This document shows positions 35,722 through 49,020 of a stretch of DNA of 64,000 bases, in pieces. Location of the stretch: NCBI RefSeq assembly GCF_016107545.1, contig NZ_JABASS010000011.1, positions 1-64,000 of the forward strand. The letters run 5' to 3'. Source of the stretch: Psychrobacter namhaensis. Its GTDB lineage: Bacteria > Pseudomonadota > Gammaproteobacteria > Pseudomonadales > Moraxellaceae. Both the position numbers and the translations under genes were made by a program. The first letter of the stretch is position 1. Each line of letters begins with the position of its first letter. The notes beneath the pieces were generated by a model. That model searched no databases. It had not been told where the DNA came from and saw only the letters and a program-made list of their open reading frames with translations.

Positions 35722-36747
35722 TATAAAGAATAACCACATAAACGTGTTGTATATTGCAGACGTAATCAAACCATTTATTATTGCAACTTTATTCTGGTTC
35801 CAATAATTGCTGATAAAAAGCATTGAGCCCTCAATATTATTAACAAAAACAAAGCTCTTACTTGATAAATCTAAGTCTTTATCTAAATATTTTTGAAGGA
35901 GGTATAATGAAACTATAGCCTCTATTATAAAGTAATCATAATATTCTGAAAAAACTTTCTTTAAGGATTTTTGGGTTGTTTCAGACAAGTCATTGAAGTC
36001 ATCTACAGAAGATACTTCATCACTTATCCTTGCATCTATCTTTTGAACTTCAGCCAAAGAATCCTCTATTAGTCTAGTTGCTTCATCATAATTTTGTATC
36101 CATAGTTTTTCATTTGGGAAATTCTTTAGTCTATATATTGCTTTAAAAGACTCAAGGTTACGTAACGATTCAAGCTGCTTAACTATACCAGCATATTCTG
36201 AGATGGTTGATTCAGTAATAATTCTAGATGTTTGCAGCTCTCTCACAAGATTAGCAAACTCACTTCCATTAAACGCCTTGCCAACTGTATTGAGAGAATC
36301 TCTCAATGGCTCTATCGATTTTCTGAATTGACTGAATGATTTCATCGCATCTTTATACACATTATTTCTATCCATGCCTTGCCTAGCACTTTCTGCCGCG
36401 CGCATGACATTGTTGTTCGCACTCAGACTTCCTGTGATGTGAAGAAAAGTATCTTGCACAGCCATTGCTTCTGGGACTCTCAACTGAGCATTCATTGCTA
36501 TTGCACTATGGTCTACAACACTACTAGAAGCGAAATCCACTGGTTGAACAGCTTTTCTTGCAATATCCGCAATACTCACAGTTGGGTTAAGACGCTCATA
36601 CTGGCTTGCTATTCCCTGTATACTATTTATTTTTTCGAGCTGGTAGGATAACGGGTTCATTTGACTCTGAACTTTATCAAACATTTCACTAATTTCTAAC
36701 ATCGATGGTAGTCTGTGTTCTTTTATAGGTTCTTCATCCATTTCCAA
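35716..36747 (-). CDS. Unrecognised A+T-rich orphan protein
   Basis: 343 residues, no family recognised. The N-terminal part (about 1-230) is helical and rich in Ser, Gln and charged residues, with heptad-like stretches (QLEKINSIQGIASQYERLN; SISEYAGIVKQLESL-like). There is a hydrophobic helix at about 275-292 (FIIEAIVSLYLLQKYL) and a second at the extreme C-terminus (about 320-343, INGLITSAIYNTFMWLFF), so it is probably a C-terminally anchored membrane protein. The coding region is much more A+T-rich than both neighbours (AcuI-like gene and guaA) and lies between two terminators, which suggests a recently acquired single-gene cargo. A lone-gene defence or phage-related role is a guess. Confidence 0.6.
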   Translation of the reverse strand: MEMDEEPIKEHRLPSMLEISEMFDKVQSQMNPLSYQLEKINSIQGIASQYERLNPTVSIADIARKAVQPVDFASSSVVDHSAIAMNAQLRVPEAMAVQDTFLHITGSLSANNNVMRAAESARQGMDRNNVYKDAMKSFSQFRKSIEPLRDSLNTVGKAFNGSEFANLVRELQTSRIITESTISEYAGIVKQLESLRNLESFKAIYRLKNFPNEKLWIQNYDEATRLIEDSLAEVQKIDARISDEVSSVDDFNDLSETTQKSLKKVFSEYYDYFIIEAIVSLYLLQKYLDKDLDLSSKSFVFVNNIEGSMLFISNYWNQNKVAIINGLITSAIYNTFMWLFFIK

Positions 36748-36857
36748 ATTCCTTTTACTGAACCATTTTTAATTGTCCAAAATCAATTTCAAAGATAGCA
36801 CAATAGTTAGTGAAACAGAGCACTAACCTTTACTTGTCTTCTACTTCTTTGGATCAC

Positions 36858-36893
36858 AAAAAAAACACCCAACCAAGTTGAGTGCTTTTTTAT
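36858..36893 (-). terminator. Terminator after guaA
   Basis: Stem AAACACCCAAC / GTTGAGTGCTT (one mismatch region) with T-rich tail on the minus strand; also T-rich on the plus strand. Confidence 0.75.
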
Positions 36894-37009
36894 TTATGAC
36901 AAAATGTATATCAATTCAAAAAATTTGAGTAGCAAGGAAAACGAGTGATAGCACTACATTAAGTAGGCTGAACGAGTTTGACGATGCTAATCAGATTTTT
37001 GGTTTGATA

Positions 37010-38614
37010 TTATTCCCATTCAATCGTTGCTGGTGGCTTGCTCGATACATCATAAGTCACGCGTGAGACGTCTTTGATTTCATTCATGATGCGGTTTGAT
37101 ACCGTCTCAATCAAATCATACGGCAGATGGGCAAAGCGCGCGGTCATAAAGTCTACGGTCTCAACCGCACGTAGCGCAATCACCCACGCATAGCGGCGGC
37201 CATCACCGACCACGCCGACCGATTTGATCGGTTGGAACACCGCAAACGCTTGCGCCGTCTTGTCATACCAGCCTGAACGCTCAAGCTCTTGCATAAAGAT
37301 GGCATCGGCCAAACGCAGGATATCGGCATATTCTTTTTTCACTTCGCCCAAGATACGCACACCCAAACCTGGACCTGGGAATGGATGACGATAGATCATT
37401 TTTTCTGGCAGACCCAAAGTGATACCCAGCTTGCGTACTTCGTCTTTAAAGAGGTCACGTAACGGCTCAACCAACTCAAACGCCAAGTCATCCGGCAGAC
37501 CGCCTACATTGTGGTGGCTCTTAATGACGTGCGCCTTACCTTGATGCGACTTGGCAGATTCGATCACGTCAGGATAGATCGTACCCTGCGCCAAGAACTC
37601 AACGACTTTGCCATCGCTTTGCTCACTCACTTCGCGCGCACTATTGGCGAATACGTCGATAAAGGTCTTACCAATGATTTTACGTTTTTTCTCTGGATCA
37701 GACTCACCCGCCAGCGCATCTAAGAACAAATCTTCGGCATCGACACGAATGACTTTAACACCCATGTTTTCGGCAAACACTTGCATGACTTGATCGCCTT
37801 CATGCAGACGTAAGAGGCCATTATCAACGAACACACAAGTCAGCTGATCGCCAATGGCTTTGTGCAAAATTGCCGCGACCACTGAACTGTCGACACCGCC
37901 TGATAATCCTAGTAATACTTGCTTGTCACCGATTTGCTCTTTTAACTGCTCGACACGCATATCAATGATGTTGTCAGGCGTCCACTCACCTGCACACTCG
38001 CAGATCTGATGGACAAAACGGCTGAGCAACGCTTGCCCTTGTAAGGTATGCGTGACCTCTGGGTGGAACTGCAGACCGTAATATTGCTTATCATCATTGG
38101 CCATGATCGCAATCGGACAGCTTGGCGTACTGGCGACGATGTCGAAGCCTTTAGGGGCTTCTATTACTTTGTCGCCATGACTCATCCACACATTTAGCTT
38201 GGCTGACTGACCGTCAGTTTTGCTGTCTTCAATGCCTTCAGTCAGCTGCGAGTGACCATTTACTTCGATCGTCGCGGCACCAAACTCATGAATGTCACTG
38301 GCATGAACCTGTCCACCGAAACGATCCGCCATCGCTTGCATACCATAGCAAATACCCAAGACTGGTACGCCCAAGTCAAACACCGCATCGTTGATACGTG
38401 GGCTGTCGTCTGCATGTACGCTTTCAGGACCACCCGATAGGATGACGCCTTTTGCGCCAAAATCGATGATGCGCTGGCTGTCGATATCATAAGGGAACAT
38501 TTCACAAAACACCCCAGAGTCGCGCACACGGCGGGCGATCAGCTGGCTGTATTGCGAGCCAAAATCGAGAATTAAAATGCGGTCTTCTTTGATTGCAGGC
38601 GTGGCAGTGGTCAT
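37010..38614 (-). CDS. guaA: GMP synthase (glutamine-hydrolysing)
   Basis: 534 residues in three domains. Class I glutaminase: nucleophile Cys in [11 protein letters not shown] (about 91), His-Glu in [12 protein letters not shown]-pyrophosphatase with P-loop [17 protein letters not shown] (about 237). C-terminal dimerisation domain with [17 protein letters not shown] and the final KPPATIEWE. It makes GMP from XMP with glutamine and ATP. guaB is not adjacent. Preceded by an intergenic region of about 260 bases on the minus strand and followed by a terminator. Confidence 0.97.
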   Translation of the reverse strand: MTTATPAIKEDRILILDFGSQYSQLIARRVRDSGVFCEMFPYDIDSQRIIDFGAKGVILSGGPESVHADDSPRINDAVFDLGVPVLGICYGMQAMADRFGGQVHASDIHEFGAATIEVNGHSQLTEGIEDSKTDGQSAKLNVWMSHGDKVIEAPKGFDIVASTPSCPIAIMANDDKQYYGLQFHPEVTHTLQGQALLSRFVHQICECAGEWTPDNIIDMRVEQLKEQIGDKQVLLGLSGGVDSSVVAAILHKAIGDQLTCVFVDNGLLRLHEGDQVMQVFAENMGVKVIRVDAEDLFLDALAGESDPEKKRKIIGKTFIDVFANSAREVSEQSDGKVVEFLAQGTIYPDVIESAKSHQGKAHVIKSHHNVGGLPDDLAFELVEPLRDLFKDEVRKLGITLGLPEKMIYRHPFPGPGLGVRILGEVKKEYADILRLADAIFMQELERSGWYDKTAQAFAVFQPIKSVGVVGDGRRYAWVIALRAVETVDFMTARFAHLPYDLIETVSNRIMNEIKDVSRVTYDVSSKPPATIEWE

Positions 38615-38875
38615 AGATCGATATCCATCAATAGATAAATTGGTGCCCTATTTTAACAAGTTTAGACACGCTATTGGCTATTAGATGTTCAATTATTCAC
38701 AGTTATGTATAAATATTTCATTTTTAGGAAGGTAAGCGCGAAAAAAGAAGGTCAAGCAGAATGAACAATAAGAGGGCGGAGAACTGCCAAATACTTTTTG
38801 TACATAATTCAATAAATACAACCAGACATTATTCGCTAGTATAAACAGCAGCTTATCATAAAATCATGGAGATGA

Positions 38876-39373
38876 ATGATGACCACACCCGACCAAAAGC
38901 CGCCTAAGGATACGCAGTCTTACGTCCTAACGAAGTCCGCTATAGACAGCACCACCGAGACCAAACATATCCATCAATTCAATGAACGCGCCATTCGCCA
39001 CACCGTCTCGTTAAGTGACATCGTCGGTCTTACTAAGTTTGGTTTGCACCTTGTGCGGGTTGAGGCAGGCGATGAGACGACGACGCATCACTACCATGAA
39101 GAGTCCGATGAGTTCATCTATATGCTGTCAGGCGAGCTATCACTGCGTTATGGCGATGCGCATTATCAGCTAAGTGCTGGCGACTTTGTGGGCTTCCCTG
39201 CGCATGGCGCGCCGCACTCGATGCGTAATGATAGCGATGCCGATGCCACTTACCTGATGGGCGGCAATAGGCCACCGATTGACATTACCCTGTATCCGGA
39301 CATCAAGCGTAAGATGTACAACATTCATGAGGAAAAAGAGTATGTGGATTTGGAAGATTTGGGTGAGGTTTGA
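38876..39373 (+). CDS. Cupin-domain protein
   Basis: 165 residues with one complete cupin: first motif GDETTTHHYHEESDEFIYMLSGELSLR (metal-binding HxH and Glu), second motif AGDFVGFPAHGAPHSMRN (His). The metal site (HYHxxxDE, H) is intact. A tail of 40 residues follows (PPIDITLYPDIKRK). The substrate is unknown; such single cupins act on sugars, act as dioxygenases or bind ligands. Two ATG codons occur in tandem at 38876 and 38879, with ATGGAGATGA as the ribosome-binding site. It is monocistronic and convergent with the enoyl-CoA hydratase gene. Confidence 0.82.
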   Translation: MMTTPDQKPPKDTQSYVLTKSAIDSTTETKHIHQFNERAIRHTVSLSDIVGLTKFGLHLVRVEAGDETTTHHYHEESDEFIYMLSGELSLRYGDAHYQLSAGDFVGFPAHGAPHSMRNDSDADATYLMGGNRPPIDITLYPDIKRKMYNIHEEKEYVDLEDLGEV

Positions 39374-39394
39374 AAAGAGTGTTAGTTGCTAAAT

Positions 39395-39439
39395 AAGCCC
39401 GTGTTAATGGTTGTTTTAAACAACTACCAACATGGGCTA
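39395..39439. terminator. Possible terminator hairpin between convergent genes
   Basis: Long imperfect inverted repeat, AAGCCCGTGTT / AACATGGGCT flanking TTGTTT-TAAACAA, with no strong T-run. It may act as a shared transcription barrier. Confidence 0.4.
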
Positions 39440-39476
39440 ACTAGGTGATTTACTTTTTCAAATGAACGACTAAATG

Positions 39477-40280
39477 TTATTTACCTTTAAACTCAGCCTC
39501 ACGTCTCTCCACCATCGCCATCGCGCCCTCACGCGCATCTTCTGAATAAAACAAATCTGGCAGATAGCTATGAATATTTGCCAGTGCCGCGCCGACGCCA
39601 CTACGGCTGACATCTTGTGCCGACGACAGTAGGCTTTTTACACCAAGCGGAGCCGCTTGGCAGATCTCTTTGGCAATCGTGAGCGCTCGCTCATATTCGG
39701 TGCCGTTTTCTACCACTTCACTGACCAGATTGAGTCGATCTGCCGTCTGTGCGTCAAATGCTTTGCCTGTGAGCAGATACGGCATGGCTTTTTGCCAGCC
39801 TGCCGCTTGTACAAATCGGACGGTTGCCCCGCCAAACGGCATGATACCGCGCTGCACTTCCATTTGCGCAAAGTTGCAGTTGCTACTTGCAATGACCACA
39901 TCACTGTTGAGCATCAGCTCAATCCCAGCGGTAAAGCATGTGCCTTGCACCGCGACGACCACAGGTTTGCAGCGTAATTTACCGCTGATGCCCCACGGAT
40001 CGATTTGGCTATCGTCAAACTCAAACGCGCCTTTGTCCCATTTATCTTGTAGCTCCATCAGATCCAGACCGGCAGTGAAGTGCTCGCCATGGGCGAAGAT
40101 GAGCGCACATCGTAGATGATCGTCGTTTTCGTAGTCAGTGAGCGCCTCGGATAACTGCTTAATCATATGGCTATCAAAGGCGTTGCGTTTGTCCGCGCGA
40201 TTAAGTCCAATCAGACAAATATAGCCGTCGGTTTGATAGGTGATGCGATTGTCGATGTGTTGATTGTGGTCCGTGGTCAT
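39477..40280 (-). CDS. Enoyl-CoA hydratase/isomerase family protein
   Basis: 267 residues, crotonase fold. The oxyanion-hole segments are HFTAGLDL and TCFTAGIELML. The two catalytic glutamates expected of hydratases are kept: Glu in GIELML and Glu in AQMEVQRG, exactly 20 residues apart as in mammalian mitochondrial hydratase. The remainder (LLTGKAFDAQTADRLNLVSEVV) is typical. It probably hydrates trans-2-enoyl-CoA, but crotonase family members diversify widely. Convergent with the cupin gene. Confidence 0.87.
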   Translation of the reverse strand: MTTDHNQHIDNRITYQTDGYICLIGLNRADKRNAFDSHMIKQLSEALTDYENDDHLRCALIFAHGEHFTAGLDLMELQDKWDKGAFEFDDSQIDPWGISGKLRCKPVVVAVQGTCFTAGIELMLNSDVVIASSNCNFAQMEVQRGIMPFGGATVRFVQAAGWQKAMPYLLTGKAFDAQTADRLNLVSEVVENGTEYERALTIAKEICQAAPLGVKSLLSSAQDVSRSGVGAALANIHSYLPDLFYSEDAREGAMAMVERREAEFKGK

Positions 40281-40536
40281 GACGTTATCCTTGTCGAAAC
40301 TGGCGTTGTAAGAGCGTTATTAGAGGGGCAGTTGCTATAAACTTATTTTTATTAACGTGCTTTTAATATAATCATCCTTACACTAGAACACAAGCAGCAA
40401 AGCATTGATTTATAAAGGTCATTATTCATAAAAGTGTGCGTTATTAGCAGTTGACCTCATTTACGATAAGTGCAACTATCATTAAGTTTTGTGGCGTCAC
40501 TTCATTTATTTTTCGGCATAACGGGATAACGGTCTT

Positions 40537-41256
40537 ATGGAATTTTGGCACGGCTTTTTGCTTATCACCAGCGTTCACTTGCTTGCTGCCGCCTCACCTG
40601 GCCCTGATTTTGTCTTGGTGTCGCAGCAAACCTTATCAAAAGGTCGGCGCACTGGTCTGGTTTGCAGTCTCGGTATTACGTTTGGTTTGGGTATTCACAT
40701 CATCTATTCTGTATTGGGACTGGCGACTATCATCGCGCATTCGCAGCCGCTATTGACCGCGATTAAGTGGCTGGGCGGTGGTTATCTGATTTATCTCGGT
40801 TGGCAAGGGATTGGGGCCAAACCCAAAAAGCCATCAGATTTGGCAAATTCAGCAGACTCGGCAAGGTCAGCTGTTAACGTGCCACAAGATGTGCTTACCC
40901 ATCAAACCACGATTTCTAATAAAAACCTCTCTACCAAAAAACCATCTGAGAATACCGACTCAACTACCGCTATTTTGCGTCGTGACTTTTTTTGTAATGT
41001 CTTTAACCCAAAAGCGCCCGTGTATTTTGTGGCGATATTTACGCTAGTGTTGTCGCCAGACATACCCCTTTGGCAGTTGGCCATCTATGGCGTATGGATG
41101 ATGGTCTTGCAGATGGCATGGTTTAGTACGGTCGTCATGCTGCTCTCTATCCCAGCGATCCATCGCCGCTTCCAACGCTTTGAGCATTGGATAGACCGCG
41201 TCTTGGGGTCAGCGATGATCGTATTGGGGTTAAATCTTATTTTACGTAGCCGATAA
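40537..41256 (+). CDS. LysE/RhtB family amino-acid exporter
   Basis: 239 residues, about five or six membrane helices. The opening [21 protein letters not shown], with the [10 protein letters not shown] continuation, matches the LysE/RhtB signature (SPGPDF). A hydrophilic loop of about 55 residues between helices 3 and 4 (residues about 90-147, Ser/Asn/Thr-rich) is longer than in E. coli RhtB. The C-terminal half has [14 protein letters not shown], another family motif. Substrate is probably homoserine, threonine or a similar amino acid, but not determined. Confidence 0.87.
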   Translation: MEFWHGFLLITSVHLLAAASPGPDFVLVSQQTLSKGRRTGLVCSLGITFGLGIHIIYSVLGLATIIAHSQPLLTAIKWLGGGYLIYLGWQGIGAKPKKPSDLANSADSARSAVNVPQDVLTHQTTISNKNLSTKKPSENTDSTTAILRRDFFCNVFNPKAPVYFVAIFTLVLSPDIPLWQLAIYGVWMMVLQMAWFSTVVMLLSIPAIHRRFQRFEHWIDRVLGSAMIVLGLNLILRSR

Positions 41257-41321
41257 GCCGTTCGTTCCTTGTGAAATCTGCTAAACTGGTTGATTATATT
41301 CAGATATCAAAGCCCCACACT

Positions 41322-42347
41322 ATGACAAGTAAGCCTTCAAACCAAAAACACAGAAACCGATCGCCATCTACGGCCAAAAAACTTGGCCAGCTGCATCCGC
41401 GCAACCCGCATCAAGGTCGCTATGACTTTGCCGTACTGACCCGCGCTTTGCCTGAGCTCGCTGACCATACCATCACCAATCCTAATGGCGAGCCGACGAT
41501 CAACTTCTCTGATCATCAAGCGGTGCGTGTGCTTAACAAGGCGCTGCTCGCCCATTATTATGGCGTCAAATTTTGGGACATTCCCGAAGGCTACTTGTGT
41601 CCGCCTATCCCTGGGCGTGCCGATTATATTCACTATATCGCTGACTTGCTTGCCCAAACCAGCCACGTCAATGACGACAACACCCCACCAACAGGCAAAG
41701 AGCTCCATGCTCTCGATATTGGCACGGGGGCCAGTGCCATTTACCCTATTATCGGTAGCCAAAGCTACGGTTGGCGTTTTACCGCAAGTGATATCGATCC
41801 CGTTTCGGTCAATACGGCAGCGCTGATTTGTGAGGCTAATCCAAAGCTCAAAAGCGCGGTAAAGGTAAAGCTGCAACCAGAACCCAAATTTATCTTTAAA
41901 AACATCATCGGTCGCCAAGATTACTTTGATGTGGTCGTTTGCAACCCTCCCTTTCACGCCTCGTTGGAAGAAGCCATGGAAGCCAACAGTCGTAAGCAGC
42001 ATAACCTGCAACGACATCGTGGCAAAAATGAAAACGAAAAGATCAGTCGCCATTCCTCAAAAGAAGGCAATGCCGCACAAAACCTAAACTTTGGCGGTCA
42101 GCATAAAGAGCTGTGGAGTGAAGGCGGAGAAATTGCCTTTTTGACTAAGATGGCAAAAGAGAGTCAAAGCTTCGCAGAGCACGTTGGTTGGTTTACTACC
42201 CTTGTCTCTAAGTCTGAAAATGTAAAACCTTTGCAGCTTTTATTAAAGCACCTCGATGTCGCCCAAATGCGCATTATTGAGATGAGTCAAGGTCAAAAAA
42301 ACACACGCGTTTTAGCATGGCGTTTTAACACTGATGAAGACGCATAA
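41322..42347 (+). CDS. rlmF: 23S rRNA (adenine-1618-N6)-methyltransferase
   Basis: 341 residues from ATG 41322; the frame extends to a GTG at 41271 without support. Basic N-terminal tail ([17 protein letters not shown]), then [12 protein letters not shown], the SAM-binding [15 protein letters not shown], and the N6-methyladenine catalytic motif NPPF in [14 protein letters not shown], all as in RlmF. A further signature is [15 protein letters not shown]. It methylates A1618 of 23S rRNA in the early assembly of the large subunit. No strong ribosome-binding site is seen. Terminated by the shared hairpin at 42384-42421. Confidence 0.93.
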   Translation: MTSKPSNQKHRNRSPSTAKKLGQLHPRNPHQGRYDFAVLTRALPELADHTITNPNGEPTINFSDHQAVRVLNKALLAHYYGVKFWDIPEGYLCPPIPGRADYIHYIADLLAQTSHVNDDNTPPTGKELHALDIGTGASAIYPIIGSQSYGWRFTASDIDPVSVNTAALICEANPKLKSAVKVKLQPEPKFIFKNIIGRQDYFDVVVCNPPFHASLEEAMEANSRKQHNLQRHRGKNENEKISRHSSKEGNAAQNLNFGGQHKELWSEGGEIAFLTKMAKESQSFAEHVGWFTTLVSKSENVKPLQLLLKHLDVAQMRIIEMSQGQKNTRVLAWRFNTDEDA

Positions 42348-42366
42348 ACAGTAACAGCATTTAAAA

Positions 42367-42382
42367 AGTTTCACGTGAAACA
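42367..42382. other. parS site (one mismatch)
   Basis: AGTTTCACGTGAAACA, between rlmF and its terminator. Only the outermost base differs from the perfect site. Confidence 0.8.
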
Positions 42383-42383
42383 A

Positions 42384-42421
42384 AAAATCACCGCTTTACT
42401 AGCAAAGCGGTGATTTTTTAT
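42384..42421. terminator. Bidirectional terminator between rlmF and mntP
   Basis: Stem AAATCACCGCTTT / AAAGCGGTGATTT around ACTAGC; T-run on both strands. Confidence 0.9.
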
Positions 42422-42451
42422 CGTAAAAATAAGTGACTGTAGTCAGGCTAA

Positions 42452-43048
42452 TCAGCTAAAAAACATCACTTTTAAGCCAATAGCAATGAGTACCAATCCA
42501 CCTAATGCTTCCGCTTTATCTTCTAACCACGTACCAGAGCGCCAGCCTAAATAAACCCCCAGCAGACCAAATAAAGCGGTGATCACGGCGATAATTAAAC
42601 AGGCCAGCCACGCATTAAGCGCCAACAAATTAAGGGTAAATCCTGCGGCCATTGCATCGATACTAGTGGCGATCGCTAGGGTAAACATGGTTTTATGATT
42701 CACACTTTTATACCCGCTATTTTTTGCTAATACCTCCTCAGCAATGTCATCAATCTCTTCTTCATTATGACCAGCAAACACTTCATAAAGCATTTTGCCA
42801 CCGAGTACGATAAGAATAATTCCGCCAATCCAAGGCGCTGCAGCCGCCAGCCAACCTAATAACGCTGCCCCTAATAAATAACCAATAAGGGGCATGATGC
42901 CCTGCGCAATACCAAAATACAAAGCAGCATACATAGCCAAACGCAACACGTATTGAGAGGAATGTTTTTGCGACTTGGCACCCAGCCCGATTGCAACAGC
43001 AAACGCATCCATCGCTAAAGCAATAGCGAGTAATAGGACTTCTATCAT
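42452..43048 (-). CDS. mntP: Manganese efflux pump MntP
   Basis: 198 residues, six helices in two repeats of three. Each repeat has the Asp-containing helix: [19 protein letters not shown] (about 5-23) and [16 protein letters not shown] (about 125-140), matching the conserved D/MD motifs of MntP. The charged loop between repeats ([14 protein letters not shown]) is normal. It exports Mn(II) when intracellular Mn is high. No yybP-ykoY manganese riboswitch fold was found in the 126-base gap ahead, although the gap carries a parS site and the gyrB terminator. Confidence 0.9.
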   Translation of the reverse strand: MIEVLLLAIALAMDAFAVAIGLGAKSQKHSSQYVLRLAMYAALYFGIAQGIMPLIGYLLGAALLGWLAAAAPWIGGIILIVLGGKMLYEVFAGHNEEEIDDIAEEVLAKNSGYKSVNHKTMFTLAIATSIDAMAAGFTLNLLALNAWLACLIIAVITALFGLLGVYLGWRSGTWLEDKAEALGGLVLIAIGLKVMFFS

Positions 43049-43084
43049 TTTATTTTTCTCTTATCATAAGTAGCGTATTTTTAG

Positions 43085-43100
43085 CGTTTCACGTGAAACA
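43085..43100. other. parS site (one mismatch)
   Basis: CGTTTCACGTGAAACA, between gyrB and mntP. Only the outermost base differs. Confidence 0.8.
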
Positions 43101-43102
43101 AA

Positions 43103-43132
43103 AATACCGCTTTGGAAGCCAAAGCGGTATTT
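43103..43132 (-). terminator. Terminator after gyrB
   Basis: Stem AATACCGCTTT / AAAGCGGTATT with T-rich minus-strand tail; overlaps no coding sequence. Confidence 0.88.
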
Positions 43133-43174
43133 TCTGTCATCAATTAAAAAGGAGCGCATGTCTAATCATGGTGT

Positions 43175-46305
<3,131 letters not shown>

Positions 46306-47511
46306 TTACCCCATGGAGACTTGGCCTTGTTTCACGTGAAACACGTGCGGGTTTGACCATAACGCTCTGACCAATGGTAAAACATCATCAGTCAAACTGG
46401 TCATAAATACCTGACACGGTAACTGAGACAGCGCTGATAACAGGATCTCTATAGCTCTCGCATCCAGCTCGGCAGTGATATCATCTAGCAACACCACGGG
46501 GGTTACTTGGGAGTTAAGGCCACTATTGGACAAATCGCTGCCTTCTTCCGTATGCAGTAGCAAGGGCAGCTGTGACAAGCGCAACGCGGTGATTAACAAT
46601 TTTTTTTCACCGCGAGACAGCACATTAGCCGCCTGCTCTTTTAGCGTGGGCAACGGGCTACTCCCATCGGTTTCTATGATGGTATTTGCATGCTCGCTAT
46701 TCGTTTGTACGGAATCGCTAGAGCGCCAATGAACATGAACATCGGCGCGATGATTGCCGATACGCGTGTATCCCAGCTGCAGATCCTGCTCTAAGCGCTC
46801 GTTAAGCTGCACATCAAGCGAAATATTGGTGTCGTAACCCGGATTGTAACTCAAACTTAATTGTTCAGCGTAGGCAGGCAATAGCTCAGCGACAGTGTCA
46901 GCAAAATAAGGCTGCCATGCTGCAAACACACGTTCACGGTAATGATGAATAAGCGCAGCATGGTTACTTAGCCCCTTATCCCATGACTTTAACTCAGCAA
47001 GCTGCACTTGGGACAAGTGGCGCGTCTTTTTTAACAGACTATTGCGTTGTTTTAGTAGGCGCTGATAGGCTACCCACTGTGGGTGAAACCCTTGTTTCAT
47101 GTGAAACACTAGCCAATCTAATAGTTGCCGACGACTGGCACTCCCCTGCTCCAACATATCCATTGTCGAGGGGTCTACCAATAACGTGGGTAGTTGTTCA
47201 GTTAGGATGCTTTGGTTATAAACAGTGCTTTGATTAAGACGTAGGACCGTTGTAGCATCGGTTTGCTTTTGGATAGCCAAGGTACGGTTATCATTGAGTT
47301 TTGCATGCACGGTTGCGGAATTTTGATGGTGCTGAATGTAGCGTTTGGGCTGATGGTGACGAAAACTCTTACCTCTAGATAATAAGAATATAGCTTCAAG
47401 CAATGACGTTTTACCACTGCCATTTTCCCCAATAATGACGTTGCAAGCAGCAGACTGGAGGTTGGTTTGCGTCAAATTACGCAGATGGGAGATTTGTAGA
47501 CGTTCAATCAT
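46306..47511 (-). CDS. recF: DNA replication and repair protein RecF
   Basis: 401 residues. N-terminal ATPase motif IIGENGSGKTSLLEAI (about 27-42), then the RGKSFRHHQ loop. The SMC-like signature NVLSRGEKKLLITALRL (about 290) and Walker B region VVLLDDITAELDARA are present. It binds gapped DNA and helps load RecA with RecO/RecR. In the dnaA-dnaN-recF order it is on the same strand but separated from dnaN by 161 bases. A perfect parS site (46328-46343) lies near its 3' end and a variant palindrome at 47093-47108. Confidence 0.95.
   Translation of the reverse strand: MIERLQISHLRNLTQTNLQSAACNVIIGENGSGKTSLLEAIFLLSRGKSFRHHQPKRYIQHHQNSATVHAKLNDNRTLAIQKQTDATTVLRLNQSTVYNQSILTEQLPTLLVDPSTMDMLEQGSASRRQLLDWLVFHMKQGFHPQWVAYQRLLKQRNSLLKKTRHLSQVQLAELKSWDKGLSNHAALIHHYRERVFAAWQPYFADTVAELLPAYAEQLSLSYNPGYDTNISLDVQLNERLEQDLQLGYTRIGNHRADVHVHWRSSDSVQTNSEHANTIIETDGSSPLPTLKEQAANVLSRGEKKLLITALRLSQLPLLLHTEEGSDLSNSGLNSQVTPVVLLDDITAELDARAIEILLSALSQLPCQVFMTSLTDDVLPLVRALWSNPHVFHVKQGQVSMG
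46328..46343. other. parS site (perfect)
   Basis: TGTTTCACGTGAAACA, inside the 3' end of recF, about 4 kb from the proposed oriC. Confidence 0.87.
47093..47108. other. parS-variant palindrome
   Basis: TGTTTCATGTGAAACA: the central CACGTG becomes CATGTG (equivalent to CACATG on the other strand). Confidence 0.5.
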
Positions 47512-47672
47512 AATACCGACAGCCGCCTATGGATGTTGCTGAAAAATTAGCGAACAAAAATTTATAAAAATAATAAGTCAGACAAAGATTGGAAGTTAAA
47601 TCTGGATTGCAAAAACTGCTCTACAGCCTAACTCCCTGTCTTTAAAAAACAAAACGTACTATTTAAAAAACA

Positions 47673-48848
47673 CTATATACGCATCGGCATGATGACATAT
47701 TGATGGAACTCATCGTTCAGCTGATTGACCAATACCGAGGCATTTGATTGACTCATATGCATCTGTAAGTCGCCTTGGATGACACTTAGCACATCCTGTA
47801 AATAGGCGGCATTAAAAGACAGCTCCATCGGCTCACCTTGATACTTGGCTTGTATCATCTCGACCGCTTCATCTTGCTCGGCGTTATTTGCGCGGACTTC
47901 TACCATGCCGTCACTGGCAAAGTTGAACACCACACCGCGCGATTTTTCATTACTTAAAATGGCGACACGGCGTAGCACATCCGCCATTTTTTCTTGATTG
48001 AACAACGCGAGCTTATCAGTATTACTCGGCATCACGCGGCGGTAATCAGGGAACTTGCCATCAATCAGACGCGCTGTGAACGTAACCATCAAGTTTTGGT
48101 TCACCTGCCCTGCACTATCGACGTCGCCAAAAGGTAAGCTCACTTGTAAAAACTCACGGCCAAAGCTTAAGGTGACCTGATTGTCTTGCTCACCAAGCAT
48201 TTTACCAAGTTCAGTAGCCAAACGCTCAAGCTCAATCACAGCCTTACGCGGCAAAATCGCCTGCATATTTAGATCAGCGCTCACATCGATAACACTGCGT
48301 GCCAAAGCCAAACGGTGGCCATCGGTAGCCACTGTCGTCAATTGCTGCTGTGAGACGTCAAACAACATACCGGTTAGATAGTAACGGACATCTTGGATTG
48401 CCATCGCAAACTGAGTCTTGTGAATCAAATCAATAAGACGACTACGACTGATGGTCAATGGCGTGATGTTTTCTGGGTTACCCAAACTTGGGTAATCTTC
48501 ACTAGGCAAGGTTCCCAAAGTAAAGCGACTTTTGCCGCTGGTCAGTAAACAGCGCTCGTTTTGTTGAGTAGCAAGGTTGATCTGTGCTTGAGCAGGCAAC
48601 GATTTACAGATGTCTTTTAACTTTGTTGCCGGTAATGTTGTGGTACCTGCTTCAATACAAGCACCAGCAGGCAGTTTTAACGTCGAGGTTAGCTCTACCT
48701 CTAGATCTGAGGCAGTCAAAATAAGCGCCGACTCAGACAGCTGTAGCTTGATATTGCCCAAAATAACCATATTGTGGCGCTTATCAGCCGCCTTCGCGAT
48801 CAAGTTAATGGCTTTTAGTAACGACTCTCGATTAATCGATAATTGCAT
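47673..48848 (-). CDS. dnaN: DNA polymerase III sliding clamp (beta subunit)
   Basis: 391 residues, three clamp folds in tandem. The start MQLSINRESLLKAINLIAKA, followed by NMVILGNIKL and SLPSEDYPSLGN-like LPSEDYPSLG, and the C-terminal DEFHQYVIMPMRI match bacterial beta clamp. It forms the ring that tethers the polymerase to DNA. It is longer than E. coli (366) mainly through a Q/E/N-containing insertion. It follows dnaA on the same strand with a 172-base gap. Confidence 0.97.
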   Translation of the reverse strand: MQLSINRESLLKAINLIAKAADKRHNMVILGNIKLQLSESALILTASDLEVELTSTLKLPAGACIEAGTTTLPATKLKDICKSLPAQAQINLATQQNERCLLTSGKSRFTLGTLPSEDYPSLGNPENITPLTISRSRLIDLIHKTQFAMAIQDVRYYLTGMLFDVSQQQLTTVATDGHRLALARSVIDVSADLNMQAILPRKAVIELERLATELGKMLGEQDNQVTLSFGREFLQVSLPFGDVDSAGQVNQNLMVTFTARLIDGKFPDYRRVMPSNTDKLALFNQEKMADVLRRVAILSNEKSRGVVFNFASDGMVEVRANNAEQDEAVEMIQAKYQGEPMELSFNAAYLQDVLSVIQGDLQMHMSQSNASVLVNQLNDEFHQYVIMPMRI

Positions 48849-49020
48849 GCTTAGTTACTCTTATTATTAGTTACTCTTATTAAATGATTTTTTATAGTAT
48901 AAAAATATTGTCTCAATAATACCTTGTCTACTGCCTAGAATCCATTAGCTATCTGTGTGCTTATATTTGCAATATTATAAACCATATCATCTTACTACAA
49001 CATAGGGACGCCGCGGCCTT

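Noticed and set aside
42900-43174. Manganese riboswitch ahead of mntP
   Set aside because: The upstream region contains a parS site and the gyrB terminator; no yybP-ykoY-type fold was recognised.
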